NCBI GenBank assembly: GCA_020310875.1
Contig: CM035407.1
Location: forward strand, 200,016,325 to 200,080,324
Source: Ceratopteris richardii
Taxonomy: Eukaryota > Streptophyta > Polypodiopsida > Polypodiales > Pteridaceae
Direction of reading: 5' to 3'
DNA length: 64,000 bases
The translations under genes and the position numbers were made by a program. Below, piece after piece: positions 1 to 12,150 of this stretch. The notes under the pieces were generated by a model. It saw nothing but the letters and a program-made list of their open reading frames with translations, made no database searches and was not told the origin of the DNA. The number at the start of each line of letters is the position of its first letter. Position 1 is the first letter of the stretch.

Positions 1-250
1 CTACATGGTTTGAACAACTTGAGTCAATATAGAAGAGGTGCTCATCATTCATACCTTGCTTTGAAGTCATGTTCATAATGAGAAGAGAATCCTCTTGATC
101 CTCTGTATAATTGATGAAGTCTTTCCTTGATTTGTATCCTCCTTGATCATTGTTGTTGTAATTGTTGTTGTAGCCATGGTTGTGGCCTTGCTTATGGTTG
201 AATCTTCCTCTTGATTGTGAGTAGCCAACTCTTTGAAATCCTCTTCCTCT

Positions 251-1119
251 CTAATTTTTGAAGTTCCTATAGCACTCATTTGTTGTGTGATTAGACAATC
301 CACATATATTGCATGGGGAAGAGTTGAAAGGTCTCCCCCTACCTTGCTTAGCTCCTTTGCCCCTTCCTCTTGAGTTCCTACCTCTTCCTGCATAGTTAGC
401 TTGAGAAGTAGTTCCTTCATCTTCAACCTTCTTGCTCTTTCCTTTATCTTTAGACTTTCCTTTATCTGTATATAGGGCAGAAGAGTTGTTACCTCTTGAT
501 GGTTCTCCATTTTTGTTCAGCTTGGCTTCATGGGAAAAGATTTGTCCCATGAGTGTGGTAAGATCCGGTATTTGCATGTCCATGTAAAGGTCCATCACAG
601 TTGTGAAGGCTTCCCACTTATCATCTACTTTGATGCCATTGATTATCTGTCTCACTATTTTCTTCTCTTCAATCTCCTCTCCTTGCTTGCAAATTGATCA
701 GCCACATCTTTAACCTTGGTCACATACTCTGAAAGATTTTGCTTGGGTTGCTTCCTTTGAGTGGTAAACTCAATACATAATTGATTTTTTCTTGCTCTTG
801 TGTTGGAAGAAAAATATGAAGATAATGTATCCCAAGTCTCTTGGGAAGTATTACGATTCCTAATGTGAGGAAGAAGAAAGTCAAAAATAGATTTAAGTAA
901 ATATGACCTTGCTAAAGCATCTTTGGCACACCATGAGTTGAGTCTTTCTAGCTCCTCTCTTGTAGGTTGACCTTTGCTTCTGAATATGGGCATCTCCTCA
1001 TCTCCTGATATGTTTCCATAGAGACTCCTTCCTTGTAGATAGGTCTTCATCCTCAAGGACCATGTTGGATAATTGTTCCTGTCCAATTTGTCAATAAAGG
1101 AAGGGAAACCATCTCCCAT
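251..1119 (-). pseudogene. Copia gag with CCHC zinc knuckle (fossil)
   Basis: The reading begins MGDGFPSFIDKLDRNNYPTW, matching the usual Copia gag opening in which the capsid domain starts by asking for a 'W..R...YL' helix. It continues through a UBN2/retrotrans_gag-like helical region. Near its end is a zinc knuckle CNICGLSNHTTNEC, which has the C-x2-C-x4-H-x4-C spacing used to bind packaged RNA. A low-complexity Gly/Arg/Ser/Lys stretch lies just before the knuckle, as expected for nucleocapsid. The product would be the structural particle protein of the element. It is a fossil copy and is not expected to be functional. Confidence 0.8.
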
Positions 1120-1135
1120 TTTACCTTATTAACTT

Positions 1136-1147
1136 GCTCTCATACCA
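1136..1147 (-). promoter_or_regulatory. Copia primer binding site, initiator-tRNA-Met type
   Basis: The minus strand reads TGGTATGAGAGC, one base away from the common plant Copia primer site TGGTATCAGAGC that pairs with initiator tRNA-Met. It lies between the gag start and the probable LTR, exactly where minus-strand DNA synthesis would be primed. Confidence 0.8.
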
Positions 1148-1150
1148 CTA

Positions 1151-2210
1151 TTGGAAGAGATGGACGGATACCTCAAGGAAGTGAGGTGGTACTACCAAAA
1201 CTTGCTTTATACCTTCCCTATGAAACTTCAAAGTTATGTTGTAGGACCTTTTAGCTTGCAAATTACACCAAGAAAGTGCCTATGTACTTTGGAGTTGATC
1301 CTTTGAACAATTGAATCAAAACACACTACTTCACAAATAGCTAGTCTCACAAAACTTGCTATTTTGGTCTAGACACCTGCTGGTTCTTTTGATCAATGCT
1401 CATAGTACATTAGCAATTGATAAAAAATCCTTTTGAGGGAATCAAGTTATCTTAGATAGCTAATGATTACAAGTCTAGTCATCTAAAATGAAAAACCATA
1501 CACTGAGAAATCAATTTAGCAATCCAATGCTTACCCTCAACTTTTTAGGGACTGAGTAGAAATAGACTAGAGAGCACTTCGATGCAGATTTCTCCCAATT
1601 GGCTGAATTAAATGTAATGAAAATTTGATAGAATTAAATAGATTTTGAGGTAGCTCCAAGAAGCTATAGAACATGCAAAATGGTTGCGAGATCACTGAGA
1701 TATGGTCATGCAAAGTTCACTATTCTCAGTAGTCATAGCAGAGAATTGAATAGAAATGATCAATGAAGTAAATCTATTATGACACATGCTTTTACAAGAT
1801 CATTGGCATTATGATGATGCCCAATGATAGTGATATGAGTAGGCTATGGTGTAAGCTACTCAAAACAATAAATGATTAGTGGAAGGGCTCTAAGAAGAGG
1901 CCCATAAACTGCGACTTTTACAAGCTCCTTTTATAAGGATTTTCTTCAAATTTGAGTTTGAATTTCAAACTAAGCTCCACCTAAAAGTGGTTCCTCCAAG
2001 TTAGGAGTTACTCCCTCAACTAAAATTTGTAGCTCTTTGTTCTTCCTAACTCATGAGATTGGCTTTACAAGATTCTCTTAAGTAAAACAACTTTTACAAT
2101 GGTTAATGATCAAATAATTACAAGCTAGGATTCATATGATCCATCAAATGCTTCCACATATTGCTTCCATGCCAAGCCAAATGTGAAGGCTTGTATATTT
2201 GCACCAACAA
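1151..2210 (-). repeat. Probable 5' LTR of the Copia fragment
   Basis: On the minus strand the region opens with TGTTGG (near 2210) and closes with CCAATA beside the primer site, an imperfect version of the TGTTGG...CCAACA ends seen in many plant LTRs. A TATA-like box TATAAAAG lies at 1928-1935 on the minus strand, about 280 bp into the LTR, a sensible promoter position. No second copy of the LTR is present in the window, so the outer boundary is a prediction from the terminal bases only. Confidence 0.5.
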
Positions 2211-2479
2211 TGTATTCATTGTGATATATGAACATTGCAAAGAGAATGGATAGCCTTGCCAAAGGAAAGTGGAGATGAATTGAATGCATTGTAGATGGGT
2301 GGTGAAATGGGAGGTTTAGGAATGGGTCGGGTGGTGATGATGAGTTCGAACACGTGTGGCTTGGGTATGTGGAAGGCTTCTCCTTGATGTAACGTGCTAG
2401 CTCGAACCTAATCTAAGCTTGCATATGTGCTAGCCAATCTAGATGAGTCAAAATATCATTATGAAGATTAGGTAGACGA

Positions 2480-3480
2480 GGCACTTACACTTGAGGGAGG
2501 GATTGGAGGTAGAAGTTTTCATTTTGTTGTTCTCAACTTTCTTGTTATTCTTGTTTCCTTTTGTACCTTTTTTTTTAGGTTTGACCTTCATTCTAGCCTT
2601 GCAATCAAAACCTATATCTTAAATGACACATGTGGAACTACTGGTACAAATGGCTACATCATTTCTTCCCATCCTTCATATTGTGTATCGAGGACTTCTA
2701 GAGGACCCTAAGTAGGCTTCTTCTTCCTATGAATCAAATTTAATTTTTTGAGCCTTTGAACTTGTTTTCTTTTTGGAGTTACTACAGGTGTGGGGGCTTT
2801 AGCTCTTAATAGGTTTGCGCTTATATGCATAGTTTGAATTAACCTATGGGCCATCATCATTTGTGGAAGAGCTAATAGGAATCCATCACCTTGAGCGAGA
2901 ATCTCATAAATGATACGGATATTTGCAATGGTCCCTCCAATGAGTTTGTGGTTTTAAGAAGAGTATCTAGGTTTCCTTAACTAATCATAAGTAAGTGGGA
3001 CCATGTCTTGTGTATCTTTTGGCTTTCTTCAAATATGGGCAAAAGGATATACCACACTCTTAATTGGCCTTCTGTATCTAGTAAATTACTTCATACTAAA
3101 ATGTACATGGAAAAATATAATGATCAACTCTAAATCTAGGCAATTGAGCTATTTGAAAGTAGTAAAATCCATGTTTTCCTTCTCGATTTGCTTTGGAACT
3201 CGAGGTTTTCAAAGCTTTAGAGTTTCTTTGATGGTATCTAGAGTCGCTTTCACTTTTACTTTGTTACATGCCAAATCCATCCCTATTTACATGGACTATT
3301 GGTAGCTTTACGTACTCATGGATCTTTAGGTTGGTACATGTAGCCACCATTGAGGTATCTACATGAAAAATTTCAAAGTCTACAGCTAAATAGATCATCC
3401 TAGTATGATCTTCTTGGGTTCCATGAAACAATAGGTAGTAGTTTGGAGTCATCCTCATGCAACCAAGACATAAACATGGG
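2480..3480 (-). other. Decayed coding-like tract, family not recognised
   Basis: The minus strand holds several short open stretches with protein-like composition. One (3264-3458) includes residues such as RMIYLAVDFEIFHVDTS, and a Lys/Arg-rich stretch with VTPKRKQVQRLKKLNL lies near 2720-2790. I do not recognise a retroelement or host domain. Flanking DNA is retroelement on both sides, so an old retroelement linker or accessory region is the likeliest source. 2211-2479 shows nothing further that I can name. Confidence 0.25.
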
Positions 3481-3489
3481 GTTTCATTG

Positions 3490-5080
3490 AGGAGGTTGAA
3501 GTGAGAAGAGTGGTGTTTGAGGATACTAGTCCTCTAGTTACCATGCATAGAAATACTACACATAGGGATGTTCAAGAGAATGTATGATCATATCAGTCTG
3601 CACATGTTCCTATTTAGCAACCATTGAGATGCTTCACACGTGTCTCAAATCCACCTGATAGATATGTTCCAGGTTTAGATTTTGTTATGCTAATAGATTC
3701 CTGTGAGCCTTCTTGCTACAAAGAGGCTATGCAAATAGAGGAGCATGTCAAGTGGGAGCATGCCATGAAGAGTGAGTTGGATTCTATTCACAAGGATGGT
3801 ACTTGGGATTTAGTACCTTTGCTAAAGGGCAGGAAAGCTTTACCATGTAAATGGGTATATAAGTCGAAATTCACATCAGATAGTGCTTCTCCAAAGTATA
3901 AAGCATGACTTGTTGCAAAGGGTTTTAAGCAACAACATGGTGTTCATTTTGAGGAAATCTTCTATCCAATGGTCAAGATTTGTGCATGTTGCTTAGATTC
4001 GTTGCAATGGAGGATTTAGAGCTAATCCAAATGGATGTGAAAACTACTTTCTTGCATGAAGATCTTATAGATGAGATCGATATGGAACAACCAGAGGTTT
4101 ATGTAGTTCCTCGCAAGGAAAGTCTGGTTTGCAAGCTCAAGAAGAGCTTGTATGGACTTAAATAGTCCCCTAGACAATGATACCAAAATTTTGATGCTTT
4201 TATGAATTCTCAAGGCTATTGTCGAAGCAATGAGGATCATTGTCTCTACACAAAGAGATGCTCAGATGGCATCTTGATGAGCTCGATACTTTATGTCGAT
4301 GATATGTTGATTGCTGGGAAGTCCTCTTATGACTTGTTAATTCTCAAAAAGAAGTTGAGTCAAACATTTGATATGAAGGATTTGGGGGATGCCAAACATA
4401 TTCTTGGCATGTGCATTACTCATGATAGGAGTAAAAGATGTATATAATTGTCTCAAAGTGAGTACATATCAAAAGTACTTCACAAGTTCAATTTGTAGGG
4501 TGGAAAGGCATTGAGTACACCTTTACCCACATATGTGAAATTGAGCAAGGGTGATTGCCCCAAATCAGATGAGGAAAAGGAATTCATGACCAAAATTCCC
4601 TATCAATCTATTGTTGGTAGTCTCATGTATGCTATGGTAGCTACGAGACGAGACTTTGCTTTTGCAGTGGAAGTTGTGAGTAGATATACATCTAATCTTG
4701 GCAAGAAACATTGGGAAGCAGTAAAGATGATTTCGAGATATATGAGTGGCACTAAGGACAAGTGTCTATGCGTAGGTAGAGGAAAAGCATCCATGATTTG
4801 TTACACAGATTCTGACTATGTTAGTTGTCTAGACAATTGTAAGTCTACATCAGGGTACATTTTTTATTTTGTTGGAGGTGCTATCTCTTGGAGATCTTCT
4901 CTTCAAGAATGTATAGCTGCTTCCACCACAGAAGCAGAGTATGTTGCAACAAGTGAAGCATGTAAGGAAGCATTGTGGCTTTCTTGTCTTGCTTGTGATA
5001 TGGGTTTACCTCAACATGTACCTTATTTGCTCATTGATAAAAGAACACAAGAATTATTTTTTTTGACAACACTATGAGTA
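3490..5080 (+). mobile_element. Ty1/Copia fragment: reverse transcriptase and RNase H (fossil)
   Basis: This is the C-terminal half of a Copia polyprotein. In order it shows the linker before reverse transcriptase (EPSCYKEAM...W..AM..E), the fingers segment (KWVYKSKF), the palm motif LIQMDVKTTFLHEDL, the SLYGLK motif, the catalytic YVDD box (ILYVDDMLIAG), and RNase H with the ADSD-like TDSDYVSC and the TEAEY motif (ASTTEAEYVA). These are diagnostic of Ty1/Copia rather than Gypsy. Neither gag, integrase nor LTRs are visible, so it is an internal fragment. It carries several interruptions and looks old. Confidence 0.88.
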
Positions 5081-5438
5081 TATCTCACTCACTTGAGGTC
5101 TCAGTCTTTGCAAAGTCTTTAGAATTCACATGGATGGATCTCAACTAGAGTGGTGGCACATCTCTATAAGAGTTAGATACTAAGTATATTCTTGTCTGTT
5201 TGCATTGGTGTTGCAAGTACTCTAAATTACCACCCAAGTCTTGCACACTTGTAGTTGGCACCGGAGGTCTTCCAAGAAATAAGTCAAAGTTTCTTGCCTA
5301 TCCAAATCACAAATTACAAGAGTAGACTCAAACTCTAGACCATATGTGCTCAACATGATACCTTCTATGAGCCCTTTTGGTTTGTCCATATGACCATTTG
5401 CTATTCAGAGTTTCATTTGAGTAGGCCTAAATGCTGAT
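5081..5438. other. No recognisable feature
   Basis: This stretch follows the Copia RNase H and precedes Gypsy remnants. I see no LTR ends, RNA gene or sizeable open frame in it. It may contain the decayed 3' end of the Copia copy. Confidence 0.4.
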
Positions 5439-6660
5439 TTACCCCATTTGATCCATGGACGTAGTAGCAACTATTATACCTACCTTAGAGTCAATGATAC
5501 ACTTGGTGGTGATATCATTGTATGTGATAGGAATACAAGTATTCCCCTCATAAACCTCGGTATATTTTTCACATTCTACCACATCTAAGGTTGCTAATAT
5601 CCGATCCAACCCATAAGGTTCAAAATCCTTATCATCAAAATGCATAGGTATATAGCTAGAATCATCAACCTCTCTTTCTCTCTCATTTAGATTTTTTCTT
5701 CTCTAAACAATACATTCCTCCATTTTCAGATTTGTGCATGCGTATTTGAGCTTCATCATGAAGTTCTAGATCTCCCGCTCTATTAGAATTAGTGGATGTT
5801 TCCACTTCTTGTTGAATTCTCTTTCAATCTCTTTGATGTATTTCATGATATTAGTGGTCTTTCACATTAACCTTAGTAATATTTTCTTAATGCTGAATGT
5901 AGAAAAAATTATTTCCCCAATATTGAACCACTTTTAGCTATCTCAAGAATGTTATTCCAAGTATGATGTTATAAGTGTTCAACTCTAGATTCAACAAGAG
6001 CTAAGGTGTGTTGAAAGTTTATACCACATGTTTTCAAAGTGGTTTTCTTCCAAGAATCATGTGGGTTGTTCCACATGTCCATCATCCAATTGAAGTTTCA
6101 ATTTGGTAATTTCAATTTTGGTCTTACCTAATCATGTCATACCTTTTTTGTTAGTACAAAAACTCTAGCATCACTCTCTAAAAGTGCTTCAACTTGATGT
6201 CTTTGATAGTTTAGAAAAATAGTTGTGTTTCCTTTGTCACCTTCACAATATTCACCTATCTTGTCTAAGGGGTTTTTTAATTGTGGAATAGATTCTTTTC
6301 TTGAAGTATCCCACTCATTCATTTTTGTTTGATTTATGCACCATTTCTATAAAATAGGGTTTTGTTTTAATATTCCTACCAAGAGAGTTTACATGTGATC
6401 TCCATATCCTTGAAATGTCTCAAAGTTTTATCTTTGTTCCCTCTTTTATATATCTCACACTCAATACATCCACTTTTTCTTCCTCTAATTTTTCTTCACC
6501 AATCTCAATAATAGGTGCTTGTTGTAGCGTTTCCTCAATCACAATCTATCCCCAATCACAATCTTTCGATCACTCAAAAATAACAGTGGAGAGAAGAATG
6601 CAGAGATTGCACAAGGTAAAAGAAAATCTAATGTGGAAGAGTAGAAACAAATATGACGTA
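5439..6660 (-). pseudogene. Old Gypsy protease-region remnants (same lineage as elements B and E)
   Basis: Three stretches on the minus strand resemble the region around the first retropepsin of elements B and E. At 5439-5645 EFEPYG-like and ILATLDV residues match the text that follows protease in B, and EGNTCIPITY matches the text that opens the protease in B. At 6137-6322 residues such as DKIGEYCEGDKGNTT match the protease opening of E. Near 6415-6560 an acidic linker of the gag kind is visible. Two protease-opening segments in one short span suggest remains of two copies or a rearrangement. It is heavily decayed. Confidence 0.6.
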
Positions 6661-6769
6661 GAGAAGGAAGAATTCTGATATTATAGATGCGAATCAATGG
6701 CTACAATAGCTTTGGACAATAGCTTCTTGATGAAGCCTCTACCTCCTGACCACCCCCCAGTTGTCACAA

Positions 6770-6828
6770 TCGCATTCACACTCGCACTCTCAATCACACT
6801 CTCACTCTCACTCTCACTCTCAATCACA
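6770..6828. repeat. CTCACT-type simple repeat
   Basis: A pyrimidine-rich microsatellite-like run of CACTCT and CAATCA units, with CTCACT repeated several times in a row. The rest of 6661-7138 shows no gene or repeat that I can name. Confidence 0.7.
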
Positions 6829-7138
6829 AGGTAATTCTCAAATTTTTGTGTGTCCTCCGTGTTGATGCGCAGGTCTCCCTATATTAGAGTTTGATCGCAA
6901 CCATCCCCCAAAAAAGTGTGCGATCCACCAAATTTAGAAAAAGTCGAGTTTCTCCAAAACTTTCGCAAAAATCCATGCGATCGTAGTGTACTTTCTTTCT
7001 TGAGCATACCTGTCAAAAATAGGAGAAAAACACCAAAAAAAACATATCCGAAAATATCCATAATTAGACATGGTGACACGTGAGCATGAGAATCACGGAT
7101 TCGAATAGAATTAGATAAGCCCTTGGTTTTTCTTTAAG

Positions 7139-7663
7139 TGTTGGAAAAATGGCACTTTTGAAAGCCCTATAACTCAAAAATAGTAAGGAATTAGCTTAAG
7201 CTTGCGAGAGACACTTTTATTCAATTTTTGGATCTGCACGATAGTGTTAGAGATGTCCGAGTTCCAAATCCACCTCCAAATGCCACTTTTGAGCCCTGCA
7301 AGTTTCAAAATTCTAGAGAGAGAATAAAATCAAGGCATTTTCTTACAGTGAACTAAATGTAGGACCTTGAACGAGGTACTTAAAACACGATTCACAAAAA
7401 TTTCACGCAAGCACTTTTATTCTCTTATACTTGCTCTACCTTTCCCTCATACAGAGTTCTCCTTAATTCTTTCATCTTCACCTTCAAAATTCCACTAGAA
7501 AACATGATGCGAATAAGGTCTAGAGAGAGAATATGAAACTTGTCAACCCAAATGTTTTCCTACATGCATAAAATGACCTAATTATTCATTCTAAGCATTA
7601 TCCCCACAATGAAATTCAGAAAGTTCAAAATGAATTATTTCACTAGAAAAGAGGCCTATTACA
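7139..7663 (-). repeat. Chromovirus 3' LTR
   Basis: A 525-bp copy of the LTR at 12151-12679. On the minus strand it starts TGTAATAGG and ends CCAACA. Its limits are fixed by the repeat with the right copy and by the polypurine tract that abuts it. Confidence 0.9.
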
Positions 7664-7677
7664 ATTCTTCCCCCCTT
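7664..7677 (-). other. Chromovirus polypurine tract (left)
   Basis: The minus strand reads AAAGGGGGGAAGAAT directly before the LTR start TGTAATAGG. This is the RNase H-resistant primer for plus-strand DNA synthesis in the family. Confidence 0.85.
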
Positions 7678-7683
7678 TAGCCC

Positions 7684-9208
7684 TCAGAGTTGGAAAGAAG
7701 GATAATGTGTTAGAAAATCATCTAAATTCACCCAACTCGAATCTTCTACTGGGTATGAATTCCATTTCACCAAAATTTCTACTATATATCTATTTCTAAG
7801 AAATCTTTCTTTCCTATCTAATATTATTTCCGGTTGAAGCTGAAAAGAGCCATCATCTTTCACCTTATAATTGTCCTGCAAAACATGAGCAACATTAGAT
7901 ACATATCTTTTAAGTAAGACAACATGAAATACAGGATGCACATTTAGATGTTTAGGTAATTCCAGCAAATAAGCAAGAGATCCAATCTTTTTCAAAACTT
8001 TAAAAGGACCTGCATATCGAGGAGAAAGTCTATGATCCTTCCCTAGCAACAAGTTAGATTGGTGAGGATTAACTTTAAGAAATACCATATCATCAACTTG
8101 AAATTCAAGTGGTCTTCTCTTTAAATCATAAAACTTCTTTTGTCTTTTCTGAGCTTCTTTTATGTGTTTCTTAATTTTTCCAAGTTCTTCATCCATCTTA
8201 GCAAGCATTTCTTTGGATACTTCTACTTTATTTGGAAAACCCAAAAATGAAGGTGGAGTCAAACAATTATAATCATACATAGCTTCAACGGAGTCATTTT
8301 TATAGATGCATGCCACGCACTATTGTATGCAAACTCAACCAAGGGTAAATATTCACTCCAATTATCCTACTTTTCATTCACATACATACGCAACATATCT
8401 TCAACTACCCTGTTAACCCTCTCGGTTTCCCCATCAGTTTGTGGATGGAAAGCTGTACTCATATGAAGTTGAGTTCCAATCGATTCAAACGTTGTTCTCC
8501 AGAAGTTTGACGTAAATCTAGAATCTCTATCAGAAATTATGCTTTTAGGCATTCCATGCAATCAAAATATTTCTTTTACAAAGATTCTTGCAACATTCAA
8601 TGCAGTATCAGTCTTTCTCATAGGAAAGAAGTGTGCCATCTTGGTAAGCGGATCGACTACAATAAATATGATATCATGCTTACTTCTGGTCATTGGTAGC
8701 TTAGTGATAAAGTCCATAGAAATAGACTCCCACTTCTGATTTGGAACATCCAAAGGTTGAAGCATTCGAGGAACTCATATTTCACCTATTGGCACTTCAA
8801 ACATTCACTTACATATTTTCTAATATCTTGTTTCATACATGGCCAAAAGTAAGAATACTTTGTTTTAACATAGGTCCTTGAATAACCTGGATGTGCAGAA
8901 AAAGGTGCATCATGACAATCATGCAATATTCTAACTTTTAATGGAGATTCAAAAGATATGCATAGCCGATTGTTACAATACAACGTTCCATTCTGCAAAT
9001 GAAATTTTTCCTCATACATCGATCCCCCGTTCGCATTCAAAGCATTCAAAATAGGTGCATAAAAAGGATCTTGTTTTATCTCTTCTTGAATTTGATTGAG
9101 AAAATTAGAATTTATTATAGAAACAAGATTACACAAAGGTTTCCGACTGGATGCATGAGCAACCTTATTTTCCTTACCAGCCAGATACTTTGTCAAAATC
9201 ATACTCAC
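7684..9208 (-). pseudogene. Chromovirus integrase with chromodomain (fossil)
   Basis: In order: an HHCC zinc-binding domain (HDCHDAPFSAHPG...CLKCQ, about 8786-8930), the catalytic core with SMDFITKLP and the IISDRDSRFTS motif (DDE family), the HPQTDGETERVNR segment carrying the final glutamate, the GPF/Y module (RYAGPFKVLKKIG), the HPVFHVVLLKRYV segment and a C-terminal chromodomain-like tail (VEILVKWNSYPVEDSSWV). The chromodomain defines chromoviruses and is thought to steer insertion to heterochromatin. It ends only a few bases before the polypurine tract, the normal arrangement for a polyprotein C-terminus. Fossil copy. Confidence 0.9.
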
Positions 9209-9230
9209 TTAATAATTCAATCCAACACTT

Positions 9231-10468
9231 CTACCTGTTGTTAAGCAATGGTTGTGTGAAGATGTATTTTAGACTCTGAGGATCTATTTTCAATTCAAAC
9301 TTAACCCCTAACAATAGATGTCTCCAATGCTTAAGTGCATGCACAACAACAAGCATTTCTAAATCATGAGTAGGATAGTTAAGTTCATGTTTTCTTAGTT
9401 TTTTGGATTCATATGCGACCAGCCTGCTATCCTGTGAAAGAACACATCCTATTTGACTACCACTTGCATCACATGTGACCACAAAAGGCTTTCCCATTCT
9501 AGTATTTTCAAAACACAATTCTCAACGACTTTTTGTTTCAATGTTTCAAATGATTTTTGACATGCATCACTCCACGCAAATCCTACATTCTTTTTAGTCA
9601 ATTCTGTGAGGGGAGTAGCTATCTTAGAGAACTCCTTAATATGTGCTCTTTCATATTGTGCCAATCCAAGAAAACTTCTAACATCCCTTATAGTCTTAGG
9701 AATCGGCCAATCAACTATTGTTTTTACTTTATCTTCATCTATAAGGATTCCTTCTTTTGATATTACTCTTCCTAGATACACAAGTTTATCCTTAGCAAAG
9801 AAACACTTACTCTTTTTCCCATACAATTTGTGTTCTCTAAGAGTTTGCAAAGTCTTCTTGAGATGTACCGCATGCTCAGAATCATCTTTAGAGTGTACAA
9901 ATATATCATCAAGGAATACTAAGATGAATTCATCTAGGTAATCGTGAAAAGTATTATTCATGAAGCACATAAATGTGGCAGGAGCATTTGTTAATCCAAA
10001 ACGTAGAACCATAAACTCATAGTGACCATAACTTGTTCGAAAAGCTATCTTAGGAATATCCTCTGTTTTGATCCTAATTTGGTGATATCCAGATCTTAAG
10101 TCAATCTTTGAGAATATAGTCGCTCCACTTAATTGACCTAATAAGTCATCTATGTGAGGGAGTGGATACTTATTCTTAATTGTTCTTTTATTCAACCCCC
10201 TATAGTCAATGCATAATCTATAAGAGCCGTCTTTCTTATTCTGAAATAAAACAGGTGCACCCCAAGGTGAGACACTCAGTCTTATTAAGCCTTTCTTCAA
10301 AAGATCATCTAATTGAATCTTAAGCTCCTTCAATTCATCAATGTTAAATCTATAGGGTGCTCTAGAATATGGTTCACTTCTTGGATATAGGTCAATGGCA
10401 TGGACAATCTGGCTAGGTGGGGGTATACCAGGCAAGTCTTCTGGAAATACATCAGCATATTCTTTCAA
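9231..10468 (-). pseudogene. Chromovirus reverse transcriptase and RNase H (fossil)
   Basis: Reverse transcriptase is unmistakable. It shows the [14 protein letters not shown] lead-in, SPWGAPVLF, the [13 protein letters not shown] motif, [26 protein letters not shown] and the catalytic [10 protein letters not shown] box (FLDD form, usual in plant chromoviruses). It is followed by the FLGLAQY connection and RNase H ([14 protein letters not shown], the metal-binding start, and the LEMLVVVHALKHWRHLL helix). The enzyme would copy the element RNA inside the particle, with RNase H removing the template. Fossil copy. Confidence 0.93.
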
Positions 10469-10594
10469 GAGATTTCCTACATAATATGGAATATCTTCGT
10501 CATTACCTTCCTCATTACAAATGTTTTACATCCATCACGTATACCTCTAATTATCTGCATAGCAAAAATAAGAGTAGGTTTAGGATTAAAGACA

Positions 10595-12115
10595 TCACCT
10601 AGAATATGAATAGAATATGAATAGATTATTCACATACATTACAAATGTTTTACATCCATCACGTATACCTCTAATTATCTGCATAGCAAAAATAAGAGTA
10701 GGTTTAGGATTAAAGACATCACCTAGAATATGAATAGATTCATCATCTAGCTTTAAAGTGATCGTTCTTTGTTCACAATTAATTGTCATAGAATTTTTAA
10801 CTAACCAATCCATGCCTATGATTATATCACTCTATTTCATCTCAATTACATGGAAACTTCTAGAAAAGCATCTATCAGAAAGAGTAAATTCAAGGTTTTC
10901 AAAATATCCTTTTGTGAAGTGTAATCATCCATTGGCCATCTCTACAGGTTTGGTTATCTGCATATTAATGGCTATCCCTAGATTCTGTACCAATTTGAAA
11001 GATAGAAAACAATGGGTACTACCTGAATCGATCAAAAATTTGGTTTTATGCACAGAAATCATACCCAAAATCGTGATTACAAAAGCCTTTGGAAAAGAAC
11101 TAACCACCATGCAATGTAAAGTAGAGTCAAGGCACTTAGCTCCATCATCTGCTTCCTCAATAATTGTACCCTCCTTGATGATGTTTATCGCTTTTGATTG
11201 TGCGGGTCGAAAGACTGCCTTGTTCGGGCACTCATATGTCCGAGGCCCTTGCTCCCTACAATGAAAACACAGACCAAGTCTTTTTGCCCTCTCAATAAAA
11301 TTAGGGTCTTGTTGCCACTCGATTGGTTGATGCCTCCTTTGATTTTCCACCTGAGCAGGGTTCTTACCTTGATTATTAGAAGATGGAGTTTTCTTTGAAT
11401 TGTTCATGTTCATTGCAACAGGTCTTTGTGGCCTACATCCCATTGCAATGAAGCTGCTTCTATTTGCCTTTTGCAAATTGAACTTCTCCATCTTCTCAAA
11501 GTTCTCGGCAATCGCAATAGCATCAAGAAAATCAATGCATCTAGATCCCTTGACTTGATAGGGAAGTTCCTCACGAAGCCCTTCAATAAATTTACTCTTT
11601 AGAGCGTTACCACTAACCTCTAATGCATATTTATGAAGACGTAGGAACTTCTCTTTGTACTCATCAACAGATAAGCTATGCTTATCACTTTGTTGTTGTC
11701 AGAAATTGTAGAACTCCATCTTCTTCTCCATATGATAGTGTGGAGAACAATAGCGTTTTTCAGCTTGTTCTCTAAATTTCTTCCATAGAACTGGACCAGA
11801 ACGCGTTCGAGTCTGCATATATGACTTCCACCATAGCTTCACGATCCCACGCAGGTGCAGGATCCCAACTTTTGCCTTGGACTCTTCACTAAATTGTCGA
11901 AGATAAAAGAAATCCTCCACTTCTTCAATCCATGCCTCAAGATCTTTGCCACTCTTCTTCTCGCCATCAAAATCATTCAACTTTGTCTTTTGGAAGACTT
12001 GGTTAAGGGCAAACTCACCTGGTTCCATATCTTCATAATTGCATTTTTGTTTTCTGCGAGGTACGCTAGATGTTCCCGCACCTTCATCTACTTCATCGTT
12101 CAGCTCCACAAACAA
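10595..12115 (-). pseudogene. Chromovirus gag and retropepsin (fossil)
   Basis: The gag capsid core shows FDGEKKSGKDLEAWIEEVEDFF and LRGIVKLWWKSY, the plant Gypsy retrotrans_gag signature. It is followed by a knuckle-like CFHCREQGPRTYEC segment and then the retropepsin core FLIDSGSTHCFLS, where DSG is the catalytic aspartate loop. The polyprotein linker DWLVKNSMTINCEQRTITL lies between protease and reverse transcriptase, as in other Tekay-like chromoviruses. The gag N-terminus lies close to the LTR at 12151. Fossil copy. Confidence 0.88.
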
Positions 12116-12150
12116 ATTTCTTGCTCCTTCTAATTTCTTTCCCCTTTAAA

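Larger units (their letters stand above)
1..2210 (-). mobile_element. Ty1/Copia retrotransposon fragment (gag, primer site, probable 5' LTR)
   Basis: Reading on the minus strand from right to left there is a probable LTR, a methionine-initiator-tRNA-like primer binding site, then a Copia-type gag that runs to the window edge. Protease, integrase and reverse transcriptase would lie to the left, outside the window. The order LTR, primer site, gag is what the family requires, so this is the 5' part of an element. It is broken in a few places in the visible part. It is unrelated to the Copia fragment at 3490-5080, which lies on the opposite strand and holds the other end of a polyprotein. Confidence 0.8.

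Noticed and set aside
1-5080. The two Copia stretches as one element
   Set aside because: They lie on opposite strands, with unrelated DNA between them, so they are separate insertions.
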